DNA of 44,865 nt from Bacteroidota bacterium (GCA_013377005.1 JACABE010000032.1:1-44865), one strand, 5' to 3'. Shown: positions 1-9,353, counted from the stretch's first letter. Numbers and translations: made by a program. Notes: generated by a model from the sequence alone, not told the origin.

Positions 1-252
1 AAAATACTCAATTGAAGCCTTTTGATGCAAACTATTTATAGAGGAAATATATAAATACTTTAATGAATCTCAGATATTCTTTTCGCTTTAATATTTACTA
101 AATTAGACAGAAAATTAAAATTAAATATTGTAATTGAAAAAAAAATTATATCTATTGAAGATTTAATAATAGATAATAGCAAAGTTATATTTTGGAAAAA
201 TAATCTAAAGAGGTATATTATTTTGAGTGAGAAATTATCGAATCAAAAAACA
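1..252. other. Left-edge non-coding stretch
   Basis: No gene with a start codon is visible here. The stretch is very AT-rich and lies downstream of the minus-strand aroE. A plus-strand frame stays open from about 67 to the TGA at 289-291 but has no ATG and runs into the aroE 3' end, so I treat it as chance or a worn-out remnant. Confidence 0.5.
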
Positions 253-1011
253 TCAATTATTTTCATCAATTATATTCCAAATTTTCCATGAAGCTTCGGC
301 TTGCTCAATAAGCATATCCAATCCGCTTTTTGTTAACGAATTATGTATTTTTCCTTTCTGAAGGAAAAGAGTTTCTTCCGGATTATAAATTAAATCGAAT
401 AAGAAATGTGAAGAATTTAGAAAATGGTAAGGCAATAAAGGGTTTTCAATTATATTAGGAAACATTCCTACAGGAGTTGTATTTATAATCAACTGATGAG
501 TATCCATTATTTCCTTTGTTAATTCATTATAAGTCAAAAGGAATTGACTTGTATTTCGACTAACTATACGATAAGGAATTTTAAGTTTCTCAAAAACGAA
601 AACTACAGCTTTTGATGCACCCCCAGTTCCAAGCACCAAAGCCTGCTTATGGTGATTTTTTAACATTGGAATCAGTGTTTTTTCAAATCCAATAACATCA
701 GTATTAAAACCTTTTAAATAAATCTGTTGATTTACCTTACTGATTTTAACAGAATTAACAGCACCTACTTTTTGAGCAATTTCATCTAATTCATCAAGAT
801 ATGGAATAATTTTCTCTTTGTACGGAATTGTAACACTCAAACCCTTTAAGAGTGGTTCGCTAAAAAGTAAATGCTTTATTTCCTCAATATTATTCAACTC
901 AAATAATCTAAATTCAGCATCTAAAATACCTTCTTTTTCAAATTTCTTTGTAAAATAAGTAGCTGAAAAAGAATGTGATAAAGGATAGCCAATCAGTCCA
1001 AAAAGATTCAT
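253..1011 (-). CDS. aroE: Shikimate 5-dehydrogenase AroE
   Basis: This cytosolic enzyme reduces 3-dehydroshikimate to shikimate with NADPH, the fourth step of aromatic amino acid synthesis. The 252 residues are a normal family length. Visible motifs are the substrate-binding GYPLSHS at residues 8-14, SVTIPYK with the catalytic Lys65, GFNTDVIGF at 101-109 with the catalytic Asp105, the dinucleotide-binding GTGGAS at 128-133, NTTPVGM at 177-183 and GLDMLIEQA near 230. The first motif of the usual NVTxPxK signature reads SVT here. It is the last gene of a minus-strand run and starts 14 bp after the stop of the comA-like gene, so it is probably translated from the same message. ATG start. No sign of truncation. 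Confidence 0.95.
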   Translation of the reverse strand: MNLFGLIGYPLSHSFSATYFTKKFEKEGILDAEFRLFELNNIEEIKHLLFSEPLLKGLSVTIPYKEKIIPYLDELDEIAQKVGAVNSVKISKVNQQIYLKGFNTDVIGFEKTLIPMLKNHHKQALVLGTGGASKAVVFVFEKLKIPYRIVSRNTSQFLLTYNELTKEIMDTHQLIINTTPVGMFPNIIENPLLPYHFLNSSHFLFDLIYNPEETLFLQKGKIHNSLTKSGLDMLIEQAEASWKIWNIIDENN

Positions 1012-1025
1012 GAGAGAGAAAATTA

Positions 1026-1790
1026 CTATTGCGTCAAGAACTGATGAAATGTGTCTCCTCTCAAACCCATACGAAGTGTTTCAATTGCTATTACTTCATT
1101 AGGTGCAATGTTACCAAGATTAATATTAGTACCAAAATGTTTAATAAACCAAACTTGTTGTGATTTCAAAGGAGCTTCCCAAATAATTTTTTCAATAGGA
1201 ACTACAGCTAATATTTTGTTAATCAATGCAACATGAGCATTTCCATTTGGACGGTATATCCCAACATTTCCACTTTCACGTGCCTCAGCTATAACTTTTA
1301 CAGAACCAGCTTGTAATTCGCTTTGCATCATTTTAACCCAGCGTCCTGGTGCTATGATTAATCCGGCTTCCTTTGATCCTACTTCTGAAATTACGGTATT
1401 TTCTGTTGCTAATTTACTAATATATTCACACTTTACATCATGTTTCATTTCCATTGAACCATCAGAAACTTCTACTGTATTGATATTTAATTTCTTAATA
1501 AATTTACGATAATCATCAAATTTATTACGGATTATAAATGCTTCGAAAAGCGTACCGCCTAAATAAACTTTTATATTGTTCGCTTGATAGAATTGGATTT
1601 TTTCCTTAAGTTTATTAGTAAATAACGAAGTGCCAAATCCTAATTTCACAAAGTCTATCAGATGACCTGATGTATTAATCATATCTTCTGCTTCTCTAAC
1701 ACTTAAGCCTTTATCCATGACCATTGTAATACCATTTTCACGAGGTTTTATAGTTCTGTCAGGCAACTCAAAAGGAAGTTCAATCAGCAT
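1026..1790 (-). CDS. Phosphosulfolactate synthase (ComA family)
   Basis: Family members add sulfite to phosphoenolpyruvate to give (R)-phosphosulfolactate, the first step of one coenzyme M route in methanogens; relatives occur in Bacillus (sulfolactate) and in other bacteria. The 254 residues show the family pattern: DRTIKPRENGITMVMDKGLS near the N terminus (residues 11-30), VKLGFGTS at 48-55, a GGTLFE strand, VEVSDGS, SEVGSKEAG and a C-terminal LGNIAPNEVIAIETLRMGLRGDT segment, all expected of this TIM-barrel. It sits 3 bp after the stop of the TPR gene and 14 bp before aroE. No comB, comC or later coenzyme M genes are nearby, so the fate of the product is unknown. A link to sulfonated metabolites is only inference; the family assignment is firm. 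Confidence 0.88.
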   Translation of the reverse strand: MLIELPFELPDRTIKPRENGITMVMDKGLSVREAEDMINTSGHLIDFVKLGFGTSLFTNKLKEKIQFYQANNIKVYLGGTLFEAFIIRNKFDDYRKFIKKLNINTVEVSDGSMEMKHDVKCEYISKLATENTVISEVGSKEAGLIIAPGRWVKMMQSELQAGSVKVIAEARESGNVGIYRPNGNAHVALINKILAVVPIEKIIWEAPLKSQQVWFIKHFGTNINLGNIAPNEVIAIETLRMGLRGDTFHQFLTQ

Positions 1791-1793
1791 ATA

Positions 1794-3221
1794 TTAAATA
1801 GATTTATTGGGGTTTTCGATATCTTTTTTAAATTGTTCGATGATTTCGATGAAATAAGCTTCTAATTTTAATTCTGAAATATAATCAAAAAAATCGTTCA
1901 ATGGTTCAGCATCAATTTCCAACGCAATTGCAATGGTAATATATGCTGTTTTAACTTCTCTATTGAGTAATTGGTATGCAGCCAAACGATAATATAACTC
2001 AACATTCTTTGGCATTATTTTCAGCCCATTTGAGATAACCTCAATAGCAGCTTCTATATCTCCATTTTCGCGGAAAGAGTCGGAATAATCCAACCATGCA
2101 TCCGTGTTATTTGGTTCATCATTCAATACTTTTTGATAAATTTCAGTAGCACCTTCCATTTTTTCCTTATGTAAAATTTCAGCTAATATCAATTGATATT
2201 CAGAATTTTCTTCATTTAAAGAAATTGCTTTCTTAATATCATTAATACTTTGAGCTACCTTTTTTAGTTCATAAAACGAAATTCCTCTGCCCAACCAAGC
2301 ATCCGAAAAGTATTCATCACTTTTAATAGATCTGGTATGATAATCAATAGCTGCATTAAAATCCTCCATTTTCTCATAACATTCACCAATATAGTAATAA
2401 GGGATGGCATAATTGTTATCTAAGAGCAATATTTCATTGTAAACATCAATAGCTTTTACAAATTCCTCCATACCAATATATGTAGCTGCTTTACTATAAT
2501 ATGCAGAAGTATTGATATCATCAATGGCTATTGCATAGTCAAAAGCTTCAATGGCTTTTTCATTTAATCCTTGAGAATTAAAAGCAGCTCCTAAATTTAC
2601 CCAAGCAACATAACTATATGGATTTTCATTCAGGTAATTTGTAAAAAACAAAATACATTCATCACTTAGTTGTGCAAATTCATAGCTCATGGCAAGTTCA
2701 TACAAAACCATTTCGTTTTCGGGAGAGATTTCTAATGCTTTTTTCAGATATTCAATGGCTTTTTCGTAATTGCCAAGATTTTCGTATTCAAAAGCAATAT
2801 TTATATATACTTCGTCTAATTCTTCTGTTTTTGCTATTGCTTTATGGTACTCTTCAATTGCTTTTTCGTAACGTTTAAGCTGACTATAAATAGCACCTTT
2901 TGTAAAAAAAACATCACTGTTATCAGGATCCATACCTTCTAACTTTGATAATAATTCTAATGCTTTTTCGGTATTATCAGCATAAGCATACAATTGGGCT
3001 TTTTTTAATAAAATACCAACTGAATCAGGATGCTGACTTATCGCATGTTGAATTAGTTGATTTGTATAAGAAATATTCTCATTATCAATATAATAATCTA
3101 TTAACATTTCATATTCTTCAACATCAAAAAAGAAAGATTGATTTAATTTGAGTTTTCGCTCAAATTTATCAACTAACTCTTTCATCTCTTCATCATTAAA
3201 ACTTTCAAATTTATCGTCCAT
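1794..3221 (-). CDS. Tetratricopeptide-repeat protein
   Basis: A 475-residue protein made almost entirely of TPR helix pairs (roughly twelve), with recurrent A/Y-x-x-x-G/A-x-x-Y-x-x-L-x-x-Y-x-x-A-I patterns such as YEKAIEEYHKAI and YEKAIEYLKKAL. There is no signal peptide or membrane segment, so a cytoplasmic scaffold or adaptor is likely, with no defined partner. The frame can be extended to a TTG at 3230, but the -7 promoter element at 3243-3250 would then leave only a few bases of leader. The ATG at 3221, giving MDDKFESF, is the better start. It is the first gene of the operon with the ComA-like enzyme and aroE. Acidic N terminus. Specific function not recognised. Confidence 0.85.
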   Translation of the reverse strand: MDDKFESFNDEEMKELVDKFERKLKLNQSFFFDVEEYEMLIDYYIDNENISYTNQLIQHAISQHPDSVGILLKKAQLYAYADNTEKALELLSKLEGMDPDNSDVFFTKGAIYSQLKRYEKAIEEYHKAIAKTEELDEVYINIAFEYENLGNYEKAIEYLKKALEISPENEMVLYELAMSYEFAQLSDECILFFTNYLNENPYSYVAWVNLGAAFNSQGLNEKAIEAFDYAIAIDDINTSAYYSKAATYIGMEEFVKAIDVYNEILLLDNNYAIPYYYIGECYEKMEDFNAAIDYHTRSIKSDEYFSDAWLGRGISFYELKKVAQSINDIKKAISLNEENSEYQLILAEILHKEKMEGATEIYQKVLNDEPNNTDAWLDYSDSFRENGDIEAAIEVISNGLKIMPKNVELYYRLAAYQLLNREVKTAYITIAIALEIDAEPLNDFFDYISELKLEAYFIEIIEQFKKDIENPNKSI

Positions 3222-3242
3222 CACTTCCAATCATTAATTTGA

Positions 3243-3250
3243 CAAAAATA
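3243..3250 (-). promoter_or_regulatory. -7 promoter element, TPR-comA-aroE operon
   Basis: Read on the minus strand this is TATTTTTG, a match to the Bacteroidota -7 consensus TAnnTTTG, about 22 bp before the ATG at 3221. Confidence 0.6.
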
Positions 3251-3331
3251 CTACTTTTTAGAGAATTATTGAATGTGTTTGTTTTATTTATTAACCTTTA
3301 GAAGTTAATAAAAAGAATATGATTCTTAAAA

Positions 3332-3997
3332 TCAATAATTCAAATCAAATACAGTTGTGTCAAAAGGGACACAGTAAACAGATGATTCGTGGGGTGTAGA
3401 AACGTTATCCTTTTTCACAATCCATTTTACTATCATATTTTGCCCTCCAAAAGTTCTGCATTTTATTGTATTCGAATACGTTTGTCCTGTGTAATTAATT
3501 GGAATGTTATTACAACAGTTTAATCCTGTTGGTTGAGTATTATTAAACCAATAACTAATAAAATCAGTATTATCAATAAAAGAGGTATTTTTAACATTCA
3601 GCTTAAAATACGCTTCAGGGTAAATAGAATAATTAAGGCTATGTGTTCCAGCAGGTAAATTCTCCACAGATATATCTATAGTTTGCCCGAAATATTTGGG
3701 TTTTTCAATAGTAATTCTAAAACCAGCATCTTTTGCTTTAGTAATTTGTAAATTATAATTCCCGGATGCATCAGTGGTAACTGTAGCTAAAGCCATATAA
3801 TTAGGATTATAAGTTCCACTTTGTATTCTACTAGCCCAAAAAGTAACTTCTGCATTTGCTACAGCAATATTCTGATTAGCATCAGTTATTTTCCCCTGAA
3901 TTATGATGGTGTTATTATCATCTTTTTTGCATGAATCAAGAAGCACAAAAAATCCAAACAATAAAACCCATAATATTGAATTAATAAAAAATCGCAT
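3332..3997 (-). CDS. Lipoprotein with carboxypeptidase-regulatory-like domain
   Basis: A 221-residue exported lipoprotein. The N terminus has a charged start, a hydrophobic run and the lipobox LLDSC with the lipidated Cys23, followed by KKDDNN. Residues about 32-135 resemble a carboxypeptidase D regulatory-like (transthyretin-type) beta-sandwich, with IQGKITDANQNI, a VANAEV strand, TDASGNYNLQI and a final Leu-rich strand. The last 85 residues contain Cys-Cys (LNCCNN) and further cysteines but match nothing I recognise. It is monocistronic, with its own promoter at 4024-4031. A surface or periplasmic binding role is plausible, but no substrate can be named. Confidence 0.75.
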   Translation of the reverse strand: MRFFINSILWVLLFGFFVLLDSCKKDDNNTIIIQGKITDANQNIAVANAEVTFWASRIQSGTYNPNYMALATVTTDASGNYNLQITKAKDAGFRITIEKPKYFGQTIDISVENLPAGTHSLNYSIYPEAYFKLNVKNTSFIDNTDFISYWFNNTQPTGLNCCNNIPINYTGQTYSNTIKCRTFGGQNMIVKWIVKKDNVSTPHESSVYCVPFDTTVFDLNY

Positions 3998-4023
3998 CTT
4001 CTTTATATTTTTAAATACTATAA

Positions 4024-4031
4024 CAAAGATA
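4024..4031 (-). promoter_or_regulatory. -7 promoter element of the 3332-3997 lipoprotein gene
   Basis: The minus strand reads TATCTTTG, a perfect TAnnTTTG match, 27 bp before the ATG. Confidence 0.65.
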
Positions 4032-4087
4032 CGAAAAAACTATCTATTTTATTGTATTATAAAATGTTTTTATTAAATATAGCTTCA

Positions 4088-5194
4088 TTAAAAATATAAT
4101 ATTTTCTTCGAGAGAGTTGAATCACCACTTTGTATTATTGCAAAATATATTCCTTTTGGGAGATTTACAGGTGTCCATTTAATGTTATGCTCACCTACAT
4201 TTAACTTGTCATCAACCAAAACAGCTACAGTTTTTCCTGTAATGTCTCTTATTTGAAATACAATACGCTGTGAGTTTTTATTCAGATAAAAATGAAAATT
4301 AGTAGAATTAGTAAAAGGGTTGGGCATATTTTGCTCAAAATTAACCACTGCTAAAGCCTTTGTATCATTTATACCAGATGGAGTTCCAGCTTTTATCCAA
4401 GCTGTATATATTAATTCGGCTAATTTATGAGAAGCTTTGCTAAAAAGACTGATGGTATAAGAACTCGTTTTGTTCCATAAAGCAAGTTTATAAGCAGAAG
4501 ATGTGCTATCACCTCCTGCAACTGCTTTTGCATAAGTGTCGGCCAACAATACTGAGTCTTTATATTTGTAACTATTGTAAATATATTCAAAAACATATTG
4601 ATTTACATTATCAATTACATTCAGGTTGGTGTCACCAGAATATATAATTTGACTATTATAAGCTGAAATCATTGTAGATTCATAACGAGAATGAATACCT
4701 TTATTCCCTGTCAATTGCCCATCATAATTTTTCGTAATATGTAAAGGCATGTGCCCATCAGCAACATAATGTCCCATATCAGAAGCAATAAGAATAGCTT
4801 TATTCCAGTCGGAACGCTGAAAACATTTCACTAAAGTATCATAAGCAGTAACTGTAGCCCAAGGTAAAATACCTGCATCCATTACAAATGAACTTCCATG
4901 AATTGAAATAATTGAGTCCCAGGTTTGAGGAATACGATGTAAAGTGCTAAATTCAGAGTAATTATCAATATCAATATAATGCTTTGGTACTTCAGTTGGA
5001 TCAGTATCTTTTCGAGTATCGGCATCTGAGGCATGATTTTGCAATTGACTTCCCCACGATAAAAATTGAGCCATTTGAAAATTAAACGAGTAAGTAGCAT
5101 TGAAGTTAATTTTTCTATGCCCAGTAGCCCCCCAACTAATAAGAATAACAGCTATAATAATAAACAATAGCGTTGAAGTGATTTGTTTTTTCAA
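4088..5194 (-). CDS. S1/P1-type zinc nuclease or phospholipase C-like hydrolase, T9SS cargo
   Basis: A 368-residue exported metallohydrolase of the S1/P1 nuclease and zinc-dependent phospholipase C superfamily. A signal peptide (residues 1-20) precedes Trp21; in this family the mature N-terminal Trp is itself a zinc ligand. Other likely ligands are His26 (WGATGH), the Asp residues of ASDAD at 55-59, His72 (KHYIDID), and His142, Asp146 and His168 in GHYVADGHMPLH and GIHSRYE. Residues about 285-368 are a T9SS type A sorting domain (QNMPNPF, then DITGKTVAVL and LPKGIYFAII), so the enzyme should be secreted and possibly surface-attached. The start codon is TTG, 22-30 bp after a -7 element at 5223-5230; there is no in-frame ATG nearby upstream. 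Whether the substrate is nucleic acid or phospholipid cannot be told from sequence. Confidence 0.85.
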   Translation of the reverse strand: MKKQITSTLLFIIIAVILISWGATGHRKINFNATYSFNFQMAQFLSWGSQLQNHASDADTRKDTDPTEVPKHYIDIDNYSEFSTLHRIPQTWDSIISIHGSSFVMDAGILPWATVTAYDTLVKCFQRSDWNKAILIASDMGHYVADGHMPLHITKNYDGQLTGNKGIHSRYESTMISAYNSQIIYSGDTNLNVIDNVNQYVFEYIYNSYKYKDSVLLADTYAKAVAGGDSTSSAYKLALWNKTSSYTISLFSKASHKLAELIYTAWIKAGTPSGINDTKALAVVNFEQNMPNPFTNSTNFHFYLNKNSQRIVFQIRDITGKTVAVLVDDKLNVGEHNIKWTPVNLPKGIYFAIIQSGDSTLSKKILYF

Positions 5195-5222
5195 TTTTTA
5201 AGTAATTTAATATTATAAAATA

Positions 5223-5230
5223 CAAAATTA
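5223..5230 (-). promoter_or_regulatory. -7 promoter element of the S1/P1-like nuclease gene
   Basis: The minus strand reads TAATTTTG, matching TAnnTTTG. Its position just upstream supports the TTG start at 5194. Confidence 0.55.
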
Positions 5231-5324
5231 CATCTATTTAAACGAAACAGAATTAAATATTTGTTAATACCTTAATCTAAAAAGAAAAAACCTTTTGAAT
5301 AGCTTCAAATCTTAAACTTCTCCT

Positions 5325-5332
5325 TACCTTTG
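5325..5332 (+). promoter_or_regulatory. -7 promoter element of the DEAD-box helicase gene
   Basis: TACCTTTG, a perfect TAnnTTTG match, 23 bp before the ATG at 5356. It diverges from the nuclease promoter about 100 bp to the left. Confidence 0.65.
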
Positions 5333-5355
5333 CATCTTCACATAAAACAATTTCA

Positions 5356-6594
5356 ATGAAATTTGAAGATTATCAGCTTTCAGATCAATTAAAAACTAAT
5401 CTTTTTGAAGCAGGTTTTATACGACCAACAGATATTCAATTTAAAGCAATACCTCCTATATTTAAAGGCGAAGATGTATTGGCTATTGCTCAAACAGGTA
5501 CAGGAAAAACAGCAGCTTTTGCTATACCTGTAATACAAATGTTGCAAGAACGAAAAAAAACTAAAGAAAAGAAGAATATCAAGTGTATTGTAATGGTTCC
5601 TACACGTGAACTAGCTTTACAGATTTCTACAGTTTTTAATCAATTAGGCAGTGGTACGGGTTTAAAAACTTTTTGTGTATTTGGAGGAATTGAACAAGAT
5701 CAACAAATTGCACAACTACAAAGTGGATTAGATATTTTAATTGCAACACCTGGCAGAATGTTCGATTTAGTGAGCCAAGGTTTTATTAAACTAGATAATA
5801 TTGAAATGCTTATTCTGGATGAAGCAGATCACATGCTTGACTTAGGATTTATTAAAGATATAAGAGATTTAATAAGATATTTGCCAAAAAAACGCCAAAC
5901 CTTATTTTTTTCAGCTACTATTGATGCTGAAATAAAAAAGCTGGCTTACTCATTGGTTGACAATCCTATTCGTATTCAAATTTCTCCTAAAGATCCAGTT
6001 TCTAAAAATGTCGAACATTCTGTGGCCTATATTGAAATGGATGATAAACGTTTCTTTTTGGAAAGGTTAATAAAAGAAAATCCTGATAGTAAAATTTTGA
6101 TTTTTGTTCGAACCAAAGTTAGAGCTGAACGTGTCTGTGATGCCATGGAACGTGTAGATATTGAAGCAAAAACATTGCATGGAGACAAGGAGCAAAAAGA
6201 AAGATTATATGTGTTGAAACAATTTAAAGAAGGAACATTAAAAACACTTATTGCAACAGATGTAAGTGCCAGAGGAATTGACATTCCTGATGTGGAATAT
6301 GTAGTAAACTATGATTTACCTGATAAAGTTGAAAATTATGTACATCGCATTGGGAGAACAGGCAGAGGAATTAAAAAAGGAAGTGCAATCTCATTTTGCA
6401 GTTCCGACGAAAAGGAAATCCTTACGGACATAGAAACTTATATAGGTAAAGAAATTAAGATTGTAAAAATAAAAAAATCTGAATACCAGGATACCATTGA
6501 TTTTTCGGGAGAAACTATAAGCGATTGGAAAACTTTAATAAAAAATGCCGAAGAAGCTTCAAAACCTTATCAGAAAAAAAGGAAGAAAAGGTAA
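5356..6594 (+). CDS. DEAD-box ATP-dependent RNA helicase (RhlE-like)
   Basis: A 412-residue cytosolic RNA helicase of the RhlE type that would unwind short RNA duplexes, typically in ribosome assembly or RNA turnover. All core motifs are present in order: Phe3 and the Q motif TDIQ at residues 25-28, Walker A AQTGTGKT at 45-52, PTRELALQ at 81-88, TPGR near 130, DEAD at 154-157, SAT at 185-187, then ATDVSARGID and HRIGRTGR in the second RecA domain. The C-terminal tail is short and ends in a basic KPYQKKRKKR stretch that probably binds RNA. ATG start just downstream of its own promoter. Bacteroidota often carry several paralogs, so I give no specific symbol. Confidence 0.92.
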   Translation: MKFEDYQLSDQLKTNLFEAGFIRPTDIQFKAIPPIFKGEDVLAIAQTGTGKTAAFAIPVIQMLQERKKTKEKKNIKCIVMVPTRELALQISTVFNQLGSGTGLKTFCVFGGIEQDQQIAQLQSGLDILIATPGRMFDLVSQGFIKLDNIEMLILDEADHMLDLGFIKDIRDLIRYLPKKRQTLFFSATIDAEIKKLAYSLVDNPIRIQISPKDPVSKNVEHSVAYIEMDDKRFFLERLIKENPDSKILIFVRTKVRAERVCDAMERVDIEAKTLHGDKEQKERLYVLKQFKEGTLKTLIATDVSARGIDIPDVEYVVNYDLPDKVENYVHRIGRTGRGIKKGSAISFCSSDEKEILTDIETYIGKEIKIVKIKKSEYQDTIDFSGETISDWKTLIKNAEEASKPYQKKRKKR

Positions 6595-6878
6595 ATCAAT
6601 GGGTAAATAGATTTATCTGATATTATCAAAAACAATTAGCGTCCTCCCATACCTATTAGTTACATATTTAAGCAGTTTTATAAGATACTTATTAAAATAT
6701 TCATATAAGTTCACTAACATTTAAAACAATAGTCTTTAACTTTTATTTTAAATTCTCTCAATTTAAAATAAAGTATTAGCTATTTTACTATAAGGTCAGT
6801 AACAATAAATATCACACTGAAAAAAAAAAGAAATTCGTCAAATTATTTATTATTATTTTCAAAAAAAGAAAAAAAAAC
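6595..6878. other. AT-rich intergenic region between the two helicase genes
   Basis: About 280 bp without a gene, conserved-looking RNA or strong hairpin that I can see. Poly-A and poly-T runs increase toward the promoter of the PIF1-like gene. Confidence 0.5.
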
Positions 6879-6886
6879 TACTTTTG
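6879..6886 (+). promoter_or_regulatory. -7 promoter element of the PIF1-like helicase gene
   Basis: TACTTTTG, a TAnnTTTG match, 34 bp before the GTG start at 6921. Confidence 0.6.
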
Positions 6887-6920
6887 TCATTCAGAGAAAA
6901 CTTTCTTTAAATTACAAATT

Positions 6921-9221
6921 GTGGAAAACAATACTTTTCATCAGGCAGAACTAGCAGCTAAGTTTATAAATCAAACCGACCGTCATGTTTTTTTAACAGG
7001 AAAAGCAGGAACAGGAAAAACCACTTTTTTAAAATATATTATCGAACACACCCACAAAAAAGCAATTGTTGTTGCTCCTACTGGAATTGCAGCTATTAAT
7101 GCAGGTGGTGTTACCATACATTCTTTTTTTCAACTACCTTTTGGCAACTTTGTGCCCACAAGCCTCGGAGTTGGCACGCCATTGTATTTCAAAGTAAATG
7201 ATGCTCAATCTATTATTAAAAATATACAAATGCGTGATAACAAACGTAAGTTAATAAGAGAAATGGAGCTCTTGATAATAGACGAAGTAAGTATGTTACG
7301 TGCTGATTTACTGGATGCAATTGATATAGTACTGAGACATATCAGACGATCTTCCTATCAACCTTTTGGTGGGATACAGGTGTTATTTATAGGAGATTTG
7401 CTTCAATTGCCACCGGTAGTGAAAGATAATGAATGGGAGTTGTTGAGCAAATACTATCACAGTATGAATTTTTTCGACGCAAGAGTATTATCTCAGAATA
7501 AACCTTTATACATTGAATTAGACAAAATTTATCGTCAGGATGATGCTATTTTTATTAACTTATTAAATAAATTACGTAACAATACAGTGACTACGGAAGA
7601 TGAAGCCTTGCTCAATCTTTATTACAATCCACATTTTCATGTAGCAGCTACTGACAGTTATATTACTCTTACTACTCATAATCGTAAAGCTGCTGAACAA
7701 AATGAAACCACTTTATATAAACTCAATGGAAAAACACATTCCTTTGAAGCCATTATAGAAAATGATTTTAATGAGTTTATGTATCCTATTGAAAAAGATT
7801 TAGTATTAAAAATTGGTGCTCAGATTATGTTTATTAAGAATGATCCAACAGGTGAACATCTTTTTTACAATGGAAAATTAGGTGTAGTGTCAGATTTTAA
7901 TGATGATGGAATTCAAGTAAAATTAGCTGATTCAAATAAAATTATTTCAGTTGAACGTTATGAATGGCAAAATATTCGCTATATTTTAAATGAACTTACC
8001 AATGAAATAGAAGAAGAAGTAATAGGAACTTTTACACAATACCCAATTAAACTGGCTTGGGCAATAACAGTGCATAAAAGTCAAGGTTTAACCTTTGAGA
8101 AAGCTCTTATTGATATTAGTGAAGCATTTGCACCCGGTCAGGTATATGTAGCTTTGTCAAGACTAAGATCATTACAAGGATTGGTATTAACATCCAAAGT
8201 TAATTTTAAATCATTACACGTTGATGAAATGGTTGCTAATTATGCAAAAACTAAAGATCAACAAGGCAATTTAGATGCTATTGCAGATACTGAAGCTCTG
8301 GCTTATACTCAAAATTATATTAAACATTGTTTTAATTACGAAAACCTATACAGAAGTACCAAATACCACGTTGACTCTTACACCAAGGAAGACATAAAAT
8401 CGGTAAAACAAAAATATTATAAGTTTGCTTCGAATTTAATGAAAAAAATTGAAGATTTGCAACCTGTTTCTGACAAATTCCGTCAGCAACTGTCTAATAT
8501 ATTAAGACAAAATACTTCGAATACTAATCAGTTAATCAAAAGCAGAGTAGAATCTGCCAGAGATTATTTTATTCCACTTTTGCAAGAGATTTCTAATTTT
8601 ATTTTAAATCATATTGAAATTGTTTCAGCAACCAAACGTGTAAAAACTTATCTAAATGAACTGTTCGATTTAGAGTTGATGATATATGAACAAATTAAAC
8701 AAACATATAAAGCCGTTATTTTTGCCGATGCTTTATTATATAAAAAAATAATTTCTAAAGAAGATTTACAGAAAATTCATGAAGACCAAAGTCGGTTGCA
8801 CAGAATCAATGAATTACTTTTGGGCAATAATAAGATTGGCACTGATACCAGTTTACCAAAAGAACGCAGCAAAAAGGAAAGGAAAAAGAAAACAGTTGCC
8901 TCAAAAAATGACAGATCTGACATCAAACCAAAATCTCGGGAAGAATCCTATCAACTCTATATTAAAGGAAATGATATTCCAGAAATTGCCCGATTGCGAA
9001 AAATGGCAGAAACTACTATTGAAGGACACCTTTCTTATTATGTTTCGACAGGAGATATAGATATTTTAAAGTTTATTTCGGAAGAAAAACTAAATAACAT
9101 TATAACTATAGCTAAAATTATAGAAACTGAAAACCTTAGCCCTATCAAAGAACGACTAGGGAGCGAATATTCTTATGCAGACATTCGATTTGCATTATCT
9201 TATTATCGTTCAAAAAATTAA
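6921..9221 (+). CDS. PIF1-like superfamily 1B DNA helicase with C-terminal HTH domain
   Basis: A 766-residue helicase. Residues 1-400 are a PIF1/RecD2-like SF1B core: Walker A GKAGTGKTT at 27-35, VVAPTGIAAINAGG just after, Walker B LLIIDEVSML, GDLLQLPPV, and the UvrD-like C-terminal motif AITVHKSQGLTF around 375-386 followed by YVALSRL. The middle (about 450-640) is helical and charged, and a Lys-rich linker precedes residues about 675-766, which resemble the RQC-type helix-turn-helix found at the C terminus of Bacteroidota PIF1 and RecQ homologues (ESYQLYIKGNDIPEIA, ETTIEGHLSYYV). Its job is probably unwinding of structured DNA during replication or repair. The start is GTG; the promoter lies 34 bp upstream and no ATG fits as well. 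Confidence 0.88.
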   Translation: MENNTFHQAELAAKFINQTDRHVFLTGKAGTGKTTFLKYIIEHTHKKAIVVAPTGIAAINAGGVTIHSFFQLPFGNFVPTSLGVGTPLYFKVNDAQSIIKNIQMRDNKRKLIREMELLIIDEVSMLRADLLDAIDIVLRHIRRSSYQPFGGIQVLFIGDLLQLPPVVKDNEWELLSKYYHSMNFFDARVLSQNKPLYIELDKIYRQDDAIFINLLNKLRNNTVTTEDEALLNLYYNPHFHVAATDSYITLTTHNRKAAEQNETTLYKLNGKTHSFEAIIENDFNEFMYPIEKDLVLKIGAQIMFIKNDPTGEHLFYNGKLGVVSDFNDDGIQVKLADSNKIISVERYEWQNIRYILNELTNEIEEEVIGTFTQYPIKLAWAITVHKSQGLTFEKALIDISEAFAPGQVYVALSRLRSLQGLVLTSKVNFKSLHVDEMVANYAKTKDQQGNLDAIADTEALAYTQNYIKHCFNYENLYRSTKYHVDSYTKEDIKSVKQKYYKFASNLMKKIEDLQPVSDKFRQQLSNILRQNTSNTNQLIKSRVESARDYFIPLLQEISNFILNHIEIVSATKRVKTYLNELFDLELMIYEQIKQTYKAVIFADALLYKKIISKEDLQKIHEDQSRLHRINELLLGNNKIGTDTSLPKERSKKERKKKTVASKNDRSDIKPKSREESYQLYIKGNDIPEIARLRKMAETTIEGHLSYYVSTGDIDILKFISEEKLNNIITIAKIIETENLSPIKERLGSEYSYADIRFALSYYRSKN

Positions 9222-9353
9222 ACTTTGATTTTACAAAATATGAATTGATTTATTATCTTTAATTAAATACATGAAAAATATTAAATTGAGAAATCAATTC
9301 TTCAAATACTAAGATAAAATATTATAAAATTCATACAATAAGCTTAATTTTAC

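Noticed and set aside
67-291. Open plus-strand stretch of about 74 codons at the left edge
   Set aside because: No ATG, no promoter, very AT-rich and ends in the aroE tail; chance is the simpler reading.
8779-9060. 93-residue frame inside the PIF1-like gene
   Set aside because: It lies in another frame of a well-supported gene and has no motif.
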